A program made the translations under genes and the position numbers. A stretch of DNA of 23,828 nt from the NCBI RefSeq assembly GCF_938017775.1, contig NZ_CALIIU010000053.1, positions 1-23,828 of the forward strand, read 5' to 3'. Positions within the stretch are counted from its first letter, which is position 1; each line of letters opens with the position of its first letter. The notes below the pieces were generated by a model, which made no database searches, was not told the origin of the DNA, and saw only the letters and a program-made list of their open reading frames with translations. This stretch comes from an uncultured Campylobacter sp. GTDB taxonomy: Bacteria; Campylobacterota; Campylobacteria; Campylobacterales; Campylobacteraceae. Below are positions 1 to 7,015 of the stretch, one piece after another.

Positions 1-615
1 TTTAATCTTGCGGCGATCAATCAGCGCAGGGCTAATACACGAAGCGCAATTAATCACGATGCTGTAAATTTAACTTGCGCCTGCGTAAACTACACATGCG
101 GGCGTGAAATTTCACGACGGGCGAGCGTATGAAATTTTAAATTTCATGACAAGGCGCAAGAACGGCTCGGCTTAAATTTCAAGCGCGATTTTTGTATGAA
201 ATTTAGCGAGTAAGATTTTAAGTGAGAGATTTCAAATGCCAAACTCGTACAAGTTTTGCGCCAAATTTTTGCGTAAAGCTTTGCGTAGAATTTAACGAAA
301 TTTTATGTAATTTCTATATTGATTTTGCACTAAATTTAATGAAATTTCACGTAAAATTTAATAAAATTACGCGGACTGAGCTCGGCGCGCGAAAGCCCGA
401 TTGGCCAAAACCTAGCGCACCAAAACTCGGACGCGATAAATTCATTAAAGCTTACGAGCAAGATTTAGCGTCATCGAAACTCAAAGATAAGATTTATTGC
501 TATCGAAGCTTGAGAAAAAATTTGCCGCCGCCGAAGCTCGCAGGCAAGTTTACCACCATAGTGCAAAATCCAGGCTTTGGTTTTAAACGCTGAAATAAAA
601 TTTAAAGGAGCGAAA
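1..615. other. Long non-coding stretch at left edge
   Basis: I see no convincing gene here. The stretch is made of repeated AAATTT-type words, including a near-perfect palindrome at 129-147 (ATGAAATTT, one base, AAATTTCAT). An open frame at 222-593 mostly translates these words and ends in low-complexity sequence, so I do not call it. Frame 1 is open from the window edge to a stop at 130-132 and could be the tail of a gene outside the window, but its translation does not look like a known protein. Confidence 0.5.
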
Positions 616-867
616 ATGCAAAGTTTCAAATGGCAAATTTCAAAGCGGCTCAAGCAGGCGATGCGCGAGCGAGATATCGACAATCTCACGCTCGTGCAGC
701 GCACGGACGAGCTGTATTCGCGCTCGCACCCGGGCCACGACGAGGATATGCGCGCCGAAGTTTACACGGTTTTGGACGAATACGCGCCCAATGTCGATAT
801 TCAAATTTTCGATCTCGTCTGCAAGGCTCTCGGCGTTAAAATCGAGCTAGGTGAGACGCTTGATTGA
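616..867 (+). CDS. Small uncharacterised protein, weakly HTH-like
   Basis: This is an 83-residue acidic-to-neutral soluble protein with no signal peptide or membrane segment. The ATG at 616 is chosen over an in-frame upstream start at 577 because AAAGGAG lies about 6 bases before it. The N-terminal part (ISKRLKQAMRERDID) and the C-terminal part (IFDLVCKALGVKIEL) resemble the first and last helices of XRE-type DNA-binding domains, but the middle does not fit well. The resemblance is a suggestion only. It stands alone, with about 200 bp before lrgA. I do not recognise the family. Confidence 0.6.
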   Translation: MQSFKWQISKRLKQAMRERDIDNLTLVQRTDELYSRSHPGHDEDMRAEVYTVLDEYAPNVDIQIFDLVCKALGVKIELGETLD

Positions 868-1032
868 GTAGTCATCGCCAGATTTTACCCGTGCCGCAAG
901 GCTAAATTTAGCGCTATGATAAATCGCAAAATTCTACCTACAGCCTAGCTACAGAGCTTACTTAAGTAAATTTTGCCGCAAAATTTCGCCCAAAATCCGC
1001 AAGATTAATATCTATTTTAACTGCAAAGTGCT

Positions 1033-1050
1033 AAATTTAGCGCTAAATTT
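1033..1050. repeat. 18-bp perfect palindrome upstream of lrgA
   Basis: AAATTTAGCGCTAAATTT reads identically on both strands and ends 6 bases before the GAGG ribosome binding site of lrgA. A partial copy (TAAATTTAGCGCTA) lies at 903-916, in the same spacer. Placement just in front of the ribosome site suits an operator or a small mRNA hairpin, but the same AAATTT words are common throughout this genome, so function is inference. Confidence 0.5.
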
Positions 1051-1066
1051 TAATCCGAGGTAAGCT

Positions 1067-1525
1067 TTGAACTACTTAATCCAATTCAGCGTGATTTTAG
1101 GGATATCTTTTGTTGCGGAGATTTTGGCGGCGCTCGTGCCTGTGCCGATCCCCGCTAGCATCTACGGGCTAGTCATTATGCTTTTAGCCCTGATCTTCAA
1201 ACTCATCAAAGTATCGCAGATCAGAGAAACCGTGTCGTTTTTTATGCAGATTATGCCTGTGATCTTCATCCCGGCGGGTGCTGCGATCATCATCGCAGGC
1301 GACGCGCTACGCCAGCATCTTTTCGCAATCATCGCGATTACGGCAGTCTCTACAGTAGTAGTCATCGGTGCAAGCGGCGCGGTAACGCAGATCTTTTATA
1401 AAATCGCCCTCGCCCGCGTTAAGCGCAGACTCTACGCAGCCGCGCACGAACAAGACGGCGTGAATACAAAGGGCGTGGATGCGAAGCTGGAGCGCGAAAT
1501 TTTATCCGGAGACGACAAAAAATGA
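1067..1525 (+). CDS. lrgA: LrgA/CidA family membrane protein
   Basis: This 152-residue integral membrane protein has about four hydrophobic helices in residues 1-115 and a charged cytoplasmic tail. The segment ALVPVPIPASIYGLVIMLL near residue 22 is the typical LrgA/CidA signature (small-residue loop with P-x-P-I-P-x-S-I-Y-G). The start is TTG at 1067, supported by GAGG at 1057-1060. It overlaps lrgB by four bases (ATGA), so the two are translationally coupled. LrgA/LrgB pairs were described as holin/antiholin-like modulators of murein hydrolases, and homologous pairs in Gram-positives act in pyruvate uptake. Which role applies here cannot be read from the sequence. Confidence 0.88.
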   Translation: MNYLIQFSVILGISFVAEILAALVPVPIPASIYGLVIMLLALIFKLIKVSQIRETVSFFMQIMPVIFIPAGAAIIIAGDALRQHLFAIIAITAVSTVVVIGASGAVTQIFYKIALARVKRRLYAAAHEQDGVNTKGVDAKLEREILSGDDKK

Positions 1526-2214
1526 GAGAAATTTTAATGAACTCCGCTTTTTTCGGCGTGTTTTTGTGCCTAGGCTCGTTTGAGCTGGGGCTTTATCTAA
1601 AAAAGCGCTTTAAGTTAACGATTTTCAATCCGCTTCTAATCGGTATCGTGCTTACCGTCTGCGTGCTTTTACTCTTTAAAATTCCATACGAGAAATTTAA
1701 CGCAAGCGCCTCGCACATTAGCTTTTTCTTAACGCCGATTACCGTCTGTCTAGCCGTGCCGCTGTACGAGCAGCTGGCGCTTTTGCGAAGTAATTTTTTA
1801 GCTATTTTTGCAGGATTGATTTCGGGTATGATCGCAGGGCTAGGCAGCATCTACGCGATGTCGGTAATATTTGGGCTAAATCACACAATGTATGTCACGC
1901 TACTACCAAAATCCGTCACGGCGCCAATCGGTATGGGTATCAGCGAAAGCTTAGGCGGCATCGTGACACTAACGGTGGCCTGCATCATCGCTACGGGCAT
2001 CATCGGTAGCGTATTTGGCGAGGCACTACTTAAAATTTTTGGCATAAAAAAGGCGATGGCAAAAGGTATCGCCCTAGGCTGCGCGAGCCACGCGATGGGA
2101 ACGGCGCGCGCTCTTGAGATCGGTGACATAGAGGGCGCAATGGCGTCTTTAGCGATGGCAGTTACGGGACTTCTTACCGTCATCGGTGCCGGTATTTTTG
2201 CACATTTTATCTAA
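1522..2214 (+). CDS. lrgB: LrgB/CidB family membrane protein
   Basis: A 230-residue inner-membrane protein with many hydrophobic helices across its full length, the usual LrgB size. Family landmarks are the segment LLPKSVTAPIGMGISESLGG near residues 128-147 and the C-terminal GCASHAMGTARALEIGD near 185-202. The ATG overlaps the lrgA stop. It works with LrgA, either in control of cell-wall hydrolysis or in transport of a small metabolite such as pyruvate. A kinase-like gene follows after nine bases, so the unit is probably a three-gene operon. Confidence 0.92.
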   Translation: MREILMNSAFFGVFLCLGSFELGLYLKKRFKLTIFNPLLIGIVLTVCVLLLFKIPYEKFNASASHISFFLTPITVCLAVPLYEQLALLRSNFLAIFAGLISGMIAGLGSIYAMSVIFGLNHTMYVTLLPKSVTAPIGMGISESLGGIVTLTVACIIATGIIGSVFGEALLKIFGIKKAMAKGIALGCASHAMGTARALEIGDIEGAMASLAMAVTGLLTVIGAGIFAHFI

Positions 2215-2223
2215 GGAGAAAAC

Positions 2224-2790
2224 ATGATAATCTCGATCGCTAGACAAACTGGCGCAGGCGGGCGCGAAACCGCGCGCAAACTAGCCGAGCGCTTAGGCTA
2301 CACCTATCTAGCCAAGGCGGATTTGCTCCGCAAAGCAGACGAGCTTGGCTGCTTCGAGCAGATGTATGAGTTCTACAACGAAATGCCCGTAAATACGCTA
2401 CTTCAGGCAATATCGCACAACGAGCTAGCCAATGAGCAAAAGCGCGATCGCATCGTAGCAATCTACGAAAAGATCGTCTCGGGCGGCAACGTTATAGTGC
2501 TTGGGCGCTGCGCCGGATTTTTCTTGCGCGGACATCCGGATCTGCTGACGGTATTTTTACGCGCGAGCGATGAGTTTAAGCTCGCCAGATTAGAAAAAGA
2601 GGGCCATACCGACGCGCGCGAGTATATGGAAAATAGCGACGCGGGCAGGATGAGCTTTCATCAATACTACACCAACCAAGTCTGGGGCGCGTCCGCAAAC
2701 TACAATATCTGCATCGATACGTCGTATTGCGGCATAGATAATGCGGTAAATATCATCGAGTATCTGGTCAAACATCACATTGAAAAGTGA
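2224..2790 (+). CDS. Cytidylate kinase-like family protein
   Basis: This 188-residue cytosolic protein begins with MIISIARQTGAGGRETARKL, the glycine-rich nucleotide-binding start of the cytidylate-kinase-like family (Pfam Cytidylate_kin2 type), rather than the GxxGxGKGT loop of true Cmk. A second landmark is NVIVLGRCAGFFLR near residue 93, followed by a basic lid-like stretch around residues 117-140. True Cmk is longer and differs in the loop, so nucleotide specificity is unknown. AAGGAG sits about six bases before the ATG. The nine-base gap to lrgB suggests co-transcription, which is a curious pairing of a putative nucleotide kinase with LrgAB. Confidence 0.8.
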   Translation: MIISIARQTGAGGRETARKLAERLGYTYLAKADLLRKADELGCFEQMYEFYNEMPVNTLLQAISHNELANEQKRDRIVAIYEKIVSGGNVIVLGRCAGFFLRGHPDLLTVFLRASDEFKLARLEKEGHTDAREYMENSDAGRMSFHQYYTNQVWGASANYNICIDTSYCGIDNAVNIIEYLVKHHIEK

Positions 2791-2811
2791 TTTGCGCCTA
2801 AGAGCACAAAA

Positions 2812-2843
2812 GTGGAATTTGTCTTTTCGAAGATGAATTCCGC
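2812..2843 (+). terminator. Hairpin with TTCG loop after the lrgAB operon
   Basis: GTGGAATT at 2812-2819 pairs with AATTCCGC at 2836-2843 (one G-T pair). After a two-base mismatch, TCTT pairs with AAGA around a TTCG tetraloop at 2826-2829. It lies about 20 bases after the kinase stop. The T-run that follows is poor (CTTGATCT), so termination efficiency is uncertain. Confidence 0.45.
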
Positions 2844-3052
2844 TTGATCTCGCAAACCCACCCTACTTCTATTGTAATTTAAAATTCAAATCTCTTTCAG
2901 CTTGAATTCCATTTGTAAATAACGCATTTTAGGTGTATTATAAAGTCTCTCGTTCACTGCGACATTAAATTCTAAACCGCGCTTTATCGCCACAAAACAG
3001 TAAAATTTAGCTAAAATTTGACGAAATTTAAATCCAAATTTAAGAAGATAAA

Positions 3053-4450
3053 ATGCAAAGCAAAGCCCATCTATGCCCAAAATGCGGCAAAAATACGATC
3101 TATTTTGACGGCATCTGCCACTCGTGCCGCCAAAAGCAGAGGCGAGAGGAGATTTTAAACCTAAGCGCGAACGAAGTGGAGGCGATGATCCTAAAAATCG
3201 CGGACCGAATCGACGAGATCGAAAAGCGGCAGGAGATTTACAACGATTTTTGGGCGCTTTTTAGCCTGCTGGGCATCCATGATCCAAAGATCGCGCGAGC
3301 CGCCGCGGCGGCGGAGATATACTGCCCGCCGGAGCTTTACTTCGGCGCGCCTAAGGACGTAAGAGACGCACTCGTCCACAAGCTCGCCTCGCTACAAGAC
3401 AATGCCAAAAACACTCTAAACGACCTACTGTGCGCGCTTGCGTGGCAGGGCGACGAGCAGACGACGCGGCTTTTTTATGAGCTGTATCAAAACCCGAGGC
3501 CGTGGCGCCAAAAGCTCTACGCAGGCACCGAAATTTACGCTCAAATCGGCGGCTGGAGCTTTGACGAGGCGGGCGAGCGAAAATCGTTCGTTTTTGATAA
3601 ATGCCTTGTAGCGGTGCGCGCGAGAGACGGCGCGGAGAAAAACGGCGAGCGCGCGCGCGAACGCAGAGATGAAAGCGCGAGCGAAATTTCAAATTTCAAA
3701 GGCAGCGCGGGCAGCGCAAATTCCGAACAAAACGCGCAAAACGGCGCGGATAAAATTTCAAATTTGCACGCGGACACGCAGCGTGCTCGCACGGGCATAA
3801 ACGAAGGCGCGGACGCGAGCTTGCGGAACGAGCGCGTAAATTTAAAATCAGACGCGCAAAAAGATGCTAGCAGCGGTTTAAATTTAAGCGAAAATGCAAA
3901 GGACGCTTGCGAAGGCGCAAACCAAAATGCCGACGAGCCCGTACGTATCGGCAGGCCTACGGGGCAAAAGTGCGAGTTTTGCGGCTGCGAGATGCTCGAT
4001 ATGCTCCGTCTTAAGGCCGATGAGCCGCGGCTTGCATTTCTAAATTTAAAGCACGATGCGATCTTTCGCTGCTGCCCGACCTGCGTCGGCTCGGTAATGT
4101 ACTTTTGTAAACGCGGCGCGGACGGCGAGCTGCAGATGCAATGCGAGGGCGAAGGGATGGAGAAAAGTTACTTTTCGCAGCAAGATTTTGCGCGACTGAG
4201 CGGTATGAAATTTAAGCTAGGCGGCGAAGTATCGCCCTTTTACGGCTGCTTTAGCGAGCTTGATACGACGGTTGGCGGCTATCCGCAGTGGGTGCAGGAC
4301 GCCGAGTATCTAGCCTGCCCTAGCTGCGGCGGGACGATGAAGCATCTAGCGCAGATCCCATTCGGCGAGCTGGTGCAGGGCGAAGGTGTCATATACGTGC
4401 AAATCTGCGAAAAATGCGAGATTTTGGGCGGCTGCTTTCAGTGCATGTGA
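3053..4450 (+). CDS. Uncharacterised protein with multiple zinc-binding CxxC pairs
   Basis: This 465-residue soluble protein has three parts. Residues 1-30 form a zinc ribbon (C8/C11 and C22/C25). Residues 31-190 are a helical region followed by GGWSF. Residues 190-300 are low-complexity, rich in Ala, Asn, Glu and Ser. The C-terminal third carries CEFC (307/310), CCPTC (340-344), CPSC (422/425), CEKC (452/455) and CFQC (461/464). The pattern GGYPQWVQ, then CPSCGGTMKHLAQI, then a CxxC resembles the end of DUF1963/YwqG-like proteins; I infer a shared fold, not a function. AAGAAG lies before the ATG. The gene appears monocistronic and has a GC-rich hairpin after its stop. Confidence 0.7.
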   Translation: MQSKAHLCPKCGKNTIYFDGICHSCRQKQRREEILNLSANEVEAMILKIADRIDEIEKRQEIYNDFWALFSLLGIHDPKIARAAAAAEIYCPPELYFGAPKDVRDALVHKLASLQDNAKNTLNDLLCALAWQGDEQTTRLFYELYQNPRPWRQKLYAGTEIYAQIGGWSFDEAGERKSFVFDKCLVAVRARDGAEKNGERARERRDESASEISNFKGSAGSANSEQNAQNGADKISNLHADTQRARTGINEGADASLRNERVNLKSDAQKDASSGLNLSENAKDACEGANQNADEPVRIGRPTGQKCEFCGCEMLDMLRLKADEPRLAFLNLKHDAIFRCCPTCVGSVMYFCKRGADGELQMQCEGEGMEKSYFSQQDFARLSGMKFKLGGEVSPFYGCFSELDTTVGGYPQWVQDAEYLACPSCGGTMKHLAQIPFGELVQGEGVIYVQICEKCEILGGCFQCM

Positions 4451-4489
4451 GGGCGCGGGGGTTTTAAAATTTGCGCCCCGAGCCCGCGC
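4451..4489 (+). terminator. GC-rich hairpin after the zinc-ribbon gene
   Basis: Two alternative stems are possible directly after the stop: GGGCGC (4451-4456) with GCGCCC (4473-4478), or GCGCGGG (4453-4459) with CCCGCGC (4483-4489). The stem is followed by an A-run rather than a T-run, so it is at best an atypical terminator. Confidence 0.3.
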
Positions 4490-4501
4490 AAAAAATTAAG
4501 C

Positions 4502-4507
4502 TATAAT
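4502..4507 (+). promoter_or_regulatory. -10 box TATAAT of the 4538 gene
   Basis: A perfect TATAAT hexamer lies 30 bases before the ATG at 4538, leaving room for a short leader with AAGGAG. No clear -35 box is seen, which is normal for campylobacter sigma-70 promoters. Confidence 0.6.
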
Positions 4508-4537
4508 GCGAGTAAAATTTTTATTTAAGGAGAAAAT

Positions 4538-5596
4538 ATGGGGCTATTCGGTTTTGGTAAAAAAGCTGAGAAAGCGCAGGAGCTGAGCACGTTCGCGGGC
4601 AGAGTGGATAAATTTTGGGCGGAATTTAGCGGCGCGATAGATGAGATCAAGGCTGATCTGGCGGCGGAGGAGTTTGAAAAGGCGATGCGAAAGACCGACG
4701 AGAAGTTTCGTATCTGCCTTGCCGAGCCTTATTTTATGACGGGGCTCGTGGGCGATAAGCTTGATCTGGTGCTAACTCCCGAGGGCATGAGACACCGATT
4801 ATTTTGGCTAAGCTTTATCAAAAACGCTATGCCCAAGCAGCTCGAATCCAAAATGCGCTGTACGCTCGGAAAGCCGCGTGCGCCGCGAGGCATCGGCGGA
4901 CTTGAGATGTACGGCACGCGCGTAAGCGCCGAGGAGTCGATGATCTACGCGCAGTTTAACGAAAGCGACGTGGATATTAAAATTTACAACGAAAACCTAG
5001 CGGCTCTGCTCGCGCAGGACGAGGGCAAGGCGGGCAATCTGAGCTTCATCCTACTTGATAACATTATCGGCGAGACGGCAGTCATTAACACTTTGGGCAT
5101 GCTTGAAGTGCTTGATAAGCCGCAGGAAAACGGCGTGCCGCTAAGTGAGTTTGCCGATCTGATCGATGAAAAATTCGGCGAAAAAGCCGCGCGCGAGCCG
5201 CTAAAGAATTTTTTCAGCTACGAGATGCAGCCGCGCGGTAGCGAGGTGCGCGAGGACGTGATCGTGGGCACCACCTGCCTGCGAAATCTCATAGGCGAGT
5301 ACCTAGGCGGCAAGCGCGACATCTATAACGAAGCCTTCGAGCTCGGCATCAAATTTTGCTTTCTTAGCGTAGGTAACGGCGGCGACATGCAGGCGGGCTT
5401 TGATCTGCGAAACAAGATCGAGGACGAGGAGCTAAAAAGCTGCAGCTCATTTCTAGAGATAATCGGCGGCGCCACGGGGCAGAGGCACGCATACATCGAT
5501 CTCATCTGCTATGACGAGGAAAGGCTTAAAGAAAAGATAAGCGAGCTTTGCAAAAAATATGACGCAAATATCGAAATTCACGACTTTAAGCGGTAG
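4538..5596 (+). CDS. Uncharacterised cytosolic protein, 352 residues
   Basis: This soluble, acidic protein has no membrane segments. Its start is secured by AAGGAG (TTAAGGAGAAAATATG) and a TATAAT box upstream. It opens with MGLFGFGKK, then a helical segment. Residues about 55-190 (LDLVLTPEG, HRLFWLSFIKNAMP, FILLDNIIGETAVINTLG, LEVLD) have the rhythm of a family of uncharacterised bacterial cytosolic proteins that I cannot name with certainty. The C-terminal half (GNGGDMQAGFDLRN, then CSSFLEIIGGATG) looks like a second alpha/beta domain. It lies between two other unknown genes in the same direction but with its own promoter. Function is not assigned. Confidence 0.65.
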   Translation: MGLFGFGKKAEKAQELSTFAGRVDKFWAEFSGAIDEIKADLAAEEFEKAMRKTDEKFRICLAEPYFMTGLVGDKLDLVLTPEGMRHRLFWLSFIKNAMPKQLESKMRCTLGKPRAPRGIGGLEMYGTRVSAEESMIYAQFNESDVDIKIYNENLAALLAQDEGKAGNLSFILLDNIIGETAVINTLGMLEVLDKPQENGVPLSEFADLIDEKFGEKAAREPLKNFFSYEMQPRGSEVREDVIVGTTCLRNLIGEYLGGKRDIYNEAFELGIKFCFLSVGNGGDMQAGFDLRNKIEDEELKSCSSFLEIIGGATGQRHAYIDLICYDEERLKEKISELCKKYDANIEIHDFKR

Positions 5597-5953
5597 CGAC
5601 TTTGGCTTTTACCGCTACTAAAATTTGCAACTTAAGCGGTAGCGGCCTCTGTTTTGCGGCAGATGAATTTGAAATTTTGTGCCATCGCGGAAAATAAATT
5701 TTAAAACTCTATGCCGCCGCGTAAAATAAATTTAAAATTTGCCGCGCCGCACGCTTTTCGTTCGGTTTTACCATTTCGTCGACACGTTGTAAAATTGAGC
5801 GAGCCGTGAGCTTGCAATATAAATTTTGACGATTTAGCAGTAAAATTTGCGAGGTTCGCAGTGCGAATTTACGATGATAAAATTTTGCTTCGGTTTCAGT
5901 GCAAAGCACGCCGATTCAGGAGCTTTTGAAAGATAAAATTTTAAAGGACGAAC
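5597..5953. other. Spacer with short repeats
   Basis: No gene is seen. The 13-mer TTAAGCGGTAGCG occurs at 5586-5598 (overlapping the end of the preceding gene) and again at 5632-5644. AGCGGTA at 5589-5595 can pair with TACCGCT at 5610-5616 as a small hairpin across the stop codon. An imperfect A/T word (AAAATAAATTT followed by AAAA) occurs near 5691 and at 5723-5737. AAAGGA near 5943 serves the next gene. Confidence 0.4.
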
Positions 5954-6358
5954 ATGAAAATTATCTCGAAATTTAAAGATAATTACGATTTTATGGTGTC
6001 AAAATACGGGCTTGACGAGACTTTGGTTTATGACCGCAGAAACTCTACTCTAGTCGATGCGGACGAGCTATGGAGGCTTGACGAGGGCGATAAAAAGGTC
6101 TTTGAAAGGAAGCTTAGCGGGTACCGCTTTATCGGCGGTAAATTTATAAACTGGAGCAAAACGGACGTAAATAAGCTGCCGCGCCTGCTTCACTCCGTGA
6201 TTTTCATCGGCAAAAATTTAGTCCATATTTTCGCCTCTCAGGGTCAAATTTACACGAGCCTAGAGTTTGACGAGACGGAGCTAAGAAGACAGTATCAGAA
6301 GGACAGAACTTTGAGCTTTAGCGATGGATTTCGCGCCCATATCGTCTCGTGTGGCTAG
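5954..6358 (+). CDS. Uncharacterised protein, N-terminal part of a frameshifted gene
   Basis: This 134-residue frame starts with MKIISKFKDNYDFMVSKYG, a start I associate with a widespread family of uncharacterised bacterial proteins of roughly 250 residues. AAAGGA precedes the ATG. The frame ends at TAG 6356-6358, but the -1 frame continues the protein at once (PYRLVWLGKVGERATREE), so the two halves are one gene interrupted near 6332-6350. Joined, they give about 254 residues, a sensible full length. The shift lies in the G/C-rich stretch CGCGCCC and is equivalent to the loss of one base. It may be a sequencing indel or true inactivation. Confidence 0.65.
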   Translation: MKIISKFKDNYDFMVSKYGLDETLVYDRRNSTLVDADELWRLDEGDKKVFERKLSGYRFIGGKFINWSKTDVNKLPRLLHSVIFIGKNLVHIFASQGQIYTSLEFDETELRRQYQKDRTLSFSDGFRAHIVSCG

Positions 6359-6717
6359 GCAAGGTCGGCGAGCGGGCTACGCGCGAGGAGATTCTGCAGC
6401 TCGTGGCGCTAGAGGGTGACCGCAAAACGACACTAAAAAATATTGTTCGCGACGATAAAATTATAAGCAAAGATGAAATTTTGAGCGCCCCAATCGTATT
6501 TTTTAAGCTCACACAGAACATTCACACCGCGGCGATAAATCCACAGCTTAACGCGATGGGGTTTTATCTGGATGCCGACTTTGTCTGGCAAAGCCTAGTC
6601 GAGTTTTTATCCGCCAAAAAGGACGCCTCCGCTCCGGCAGGCACGATACCAAATGATATAAAAATCGCTAGCAAGGGCTTTGACGTAAAGCGCTCGTTTC
6701 GCCCAAAAATGAAATAA
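6349..6717 (+). CDS. Uncharacterised protein, C-terminal part of a frameshifted gene
   Basis: This frame holds the second half of the gene that starts at 5954. A GTG at 6349 could open it formally, but there is no ribosome binding site, and the frame remains protein-like upstream of it (PYRLV). The content is soluble and mixed-charge, with EILQLVALEGDRKT and FFKLTQNIHTAAINPQLN, ending in a basic tail (KRSFRPKMK). It is unlikely to be translated alone. Function is unknown. The following 298 bp hold only A/T words and small hairpins. Confidence 0.55.
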   Translation: MWLGKVGERATREEILQLVALEGDRKTTLKNIVRDDKIISKDEILSAPIVFFKLTQNIHTAAINPQLNAMGFYLDADFVWQSLVEFLSAKKDASAPAGTIPNDIKIASKGFDVKRSFRPKMK

Positions 6718-6935
6718 TTCGACTCGCGCAGCAAATAATCCGTGCAAATCGTCGCCAGAATTTATCCCTCTTTACTTCGCTGTTTTGACGCGCCTCATAA
6801 ATCAAGCGAAATTTTATAAATTTTTATAAGTTTCGACGAGCAAGCGCACGAAAGCTTAGGCACAAAATAAAATGTGGATAAAATTCCGCAAAAGCTCTTT
6901 CGCAAAATTTTAAAAGAATTAAAATATTTCCTTGA

Positions 6936-6963
6936 GGAATTTTAGAATTCCGCATAAGGCGGA
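6936..6963. terminator. Possible bidirectional terminator between converging genes
   Basis: GGAATT (6936-6941) pairs with AATTCC (6946-6951) around TTAG. The overlapping alternative TCCGC (6949-6953) pairs with GCGGA (6959-6963). It lies between the ends of the plus-strand 6349 frame and the minus-strand folP. No strong T-run follows on either strand. Confidence 0.3.
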
Positions 6964-7015
6964 TTTGTAAAAATTTAGTGAAAAATATGAAATTTCACGA
7001 AAATTCCACAAAATT

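Noticed and set aside
1..132. C-terminal end of a gene entering from the left (frame 1)
   Set aside because: The frame is open but its translation has no recognisable features and composition like the spacer; cannot be supported from this window.
222..593. 123-residue open frame on the plus strand in the left spacer
   Set aside because: It mostly translates repeated AAATTT words, has no ribosome binding site, and runs up against the real gene at 616.
5709..5909. 66-residue minus-strand frame between unknown genes
   Set aside because: No ribosome binding site and only low-complexity A/T-driven content.
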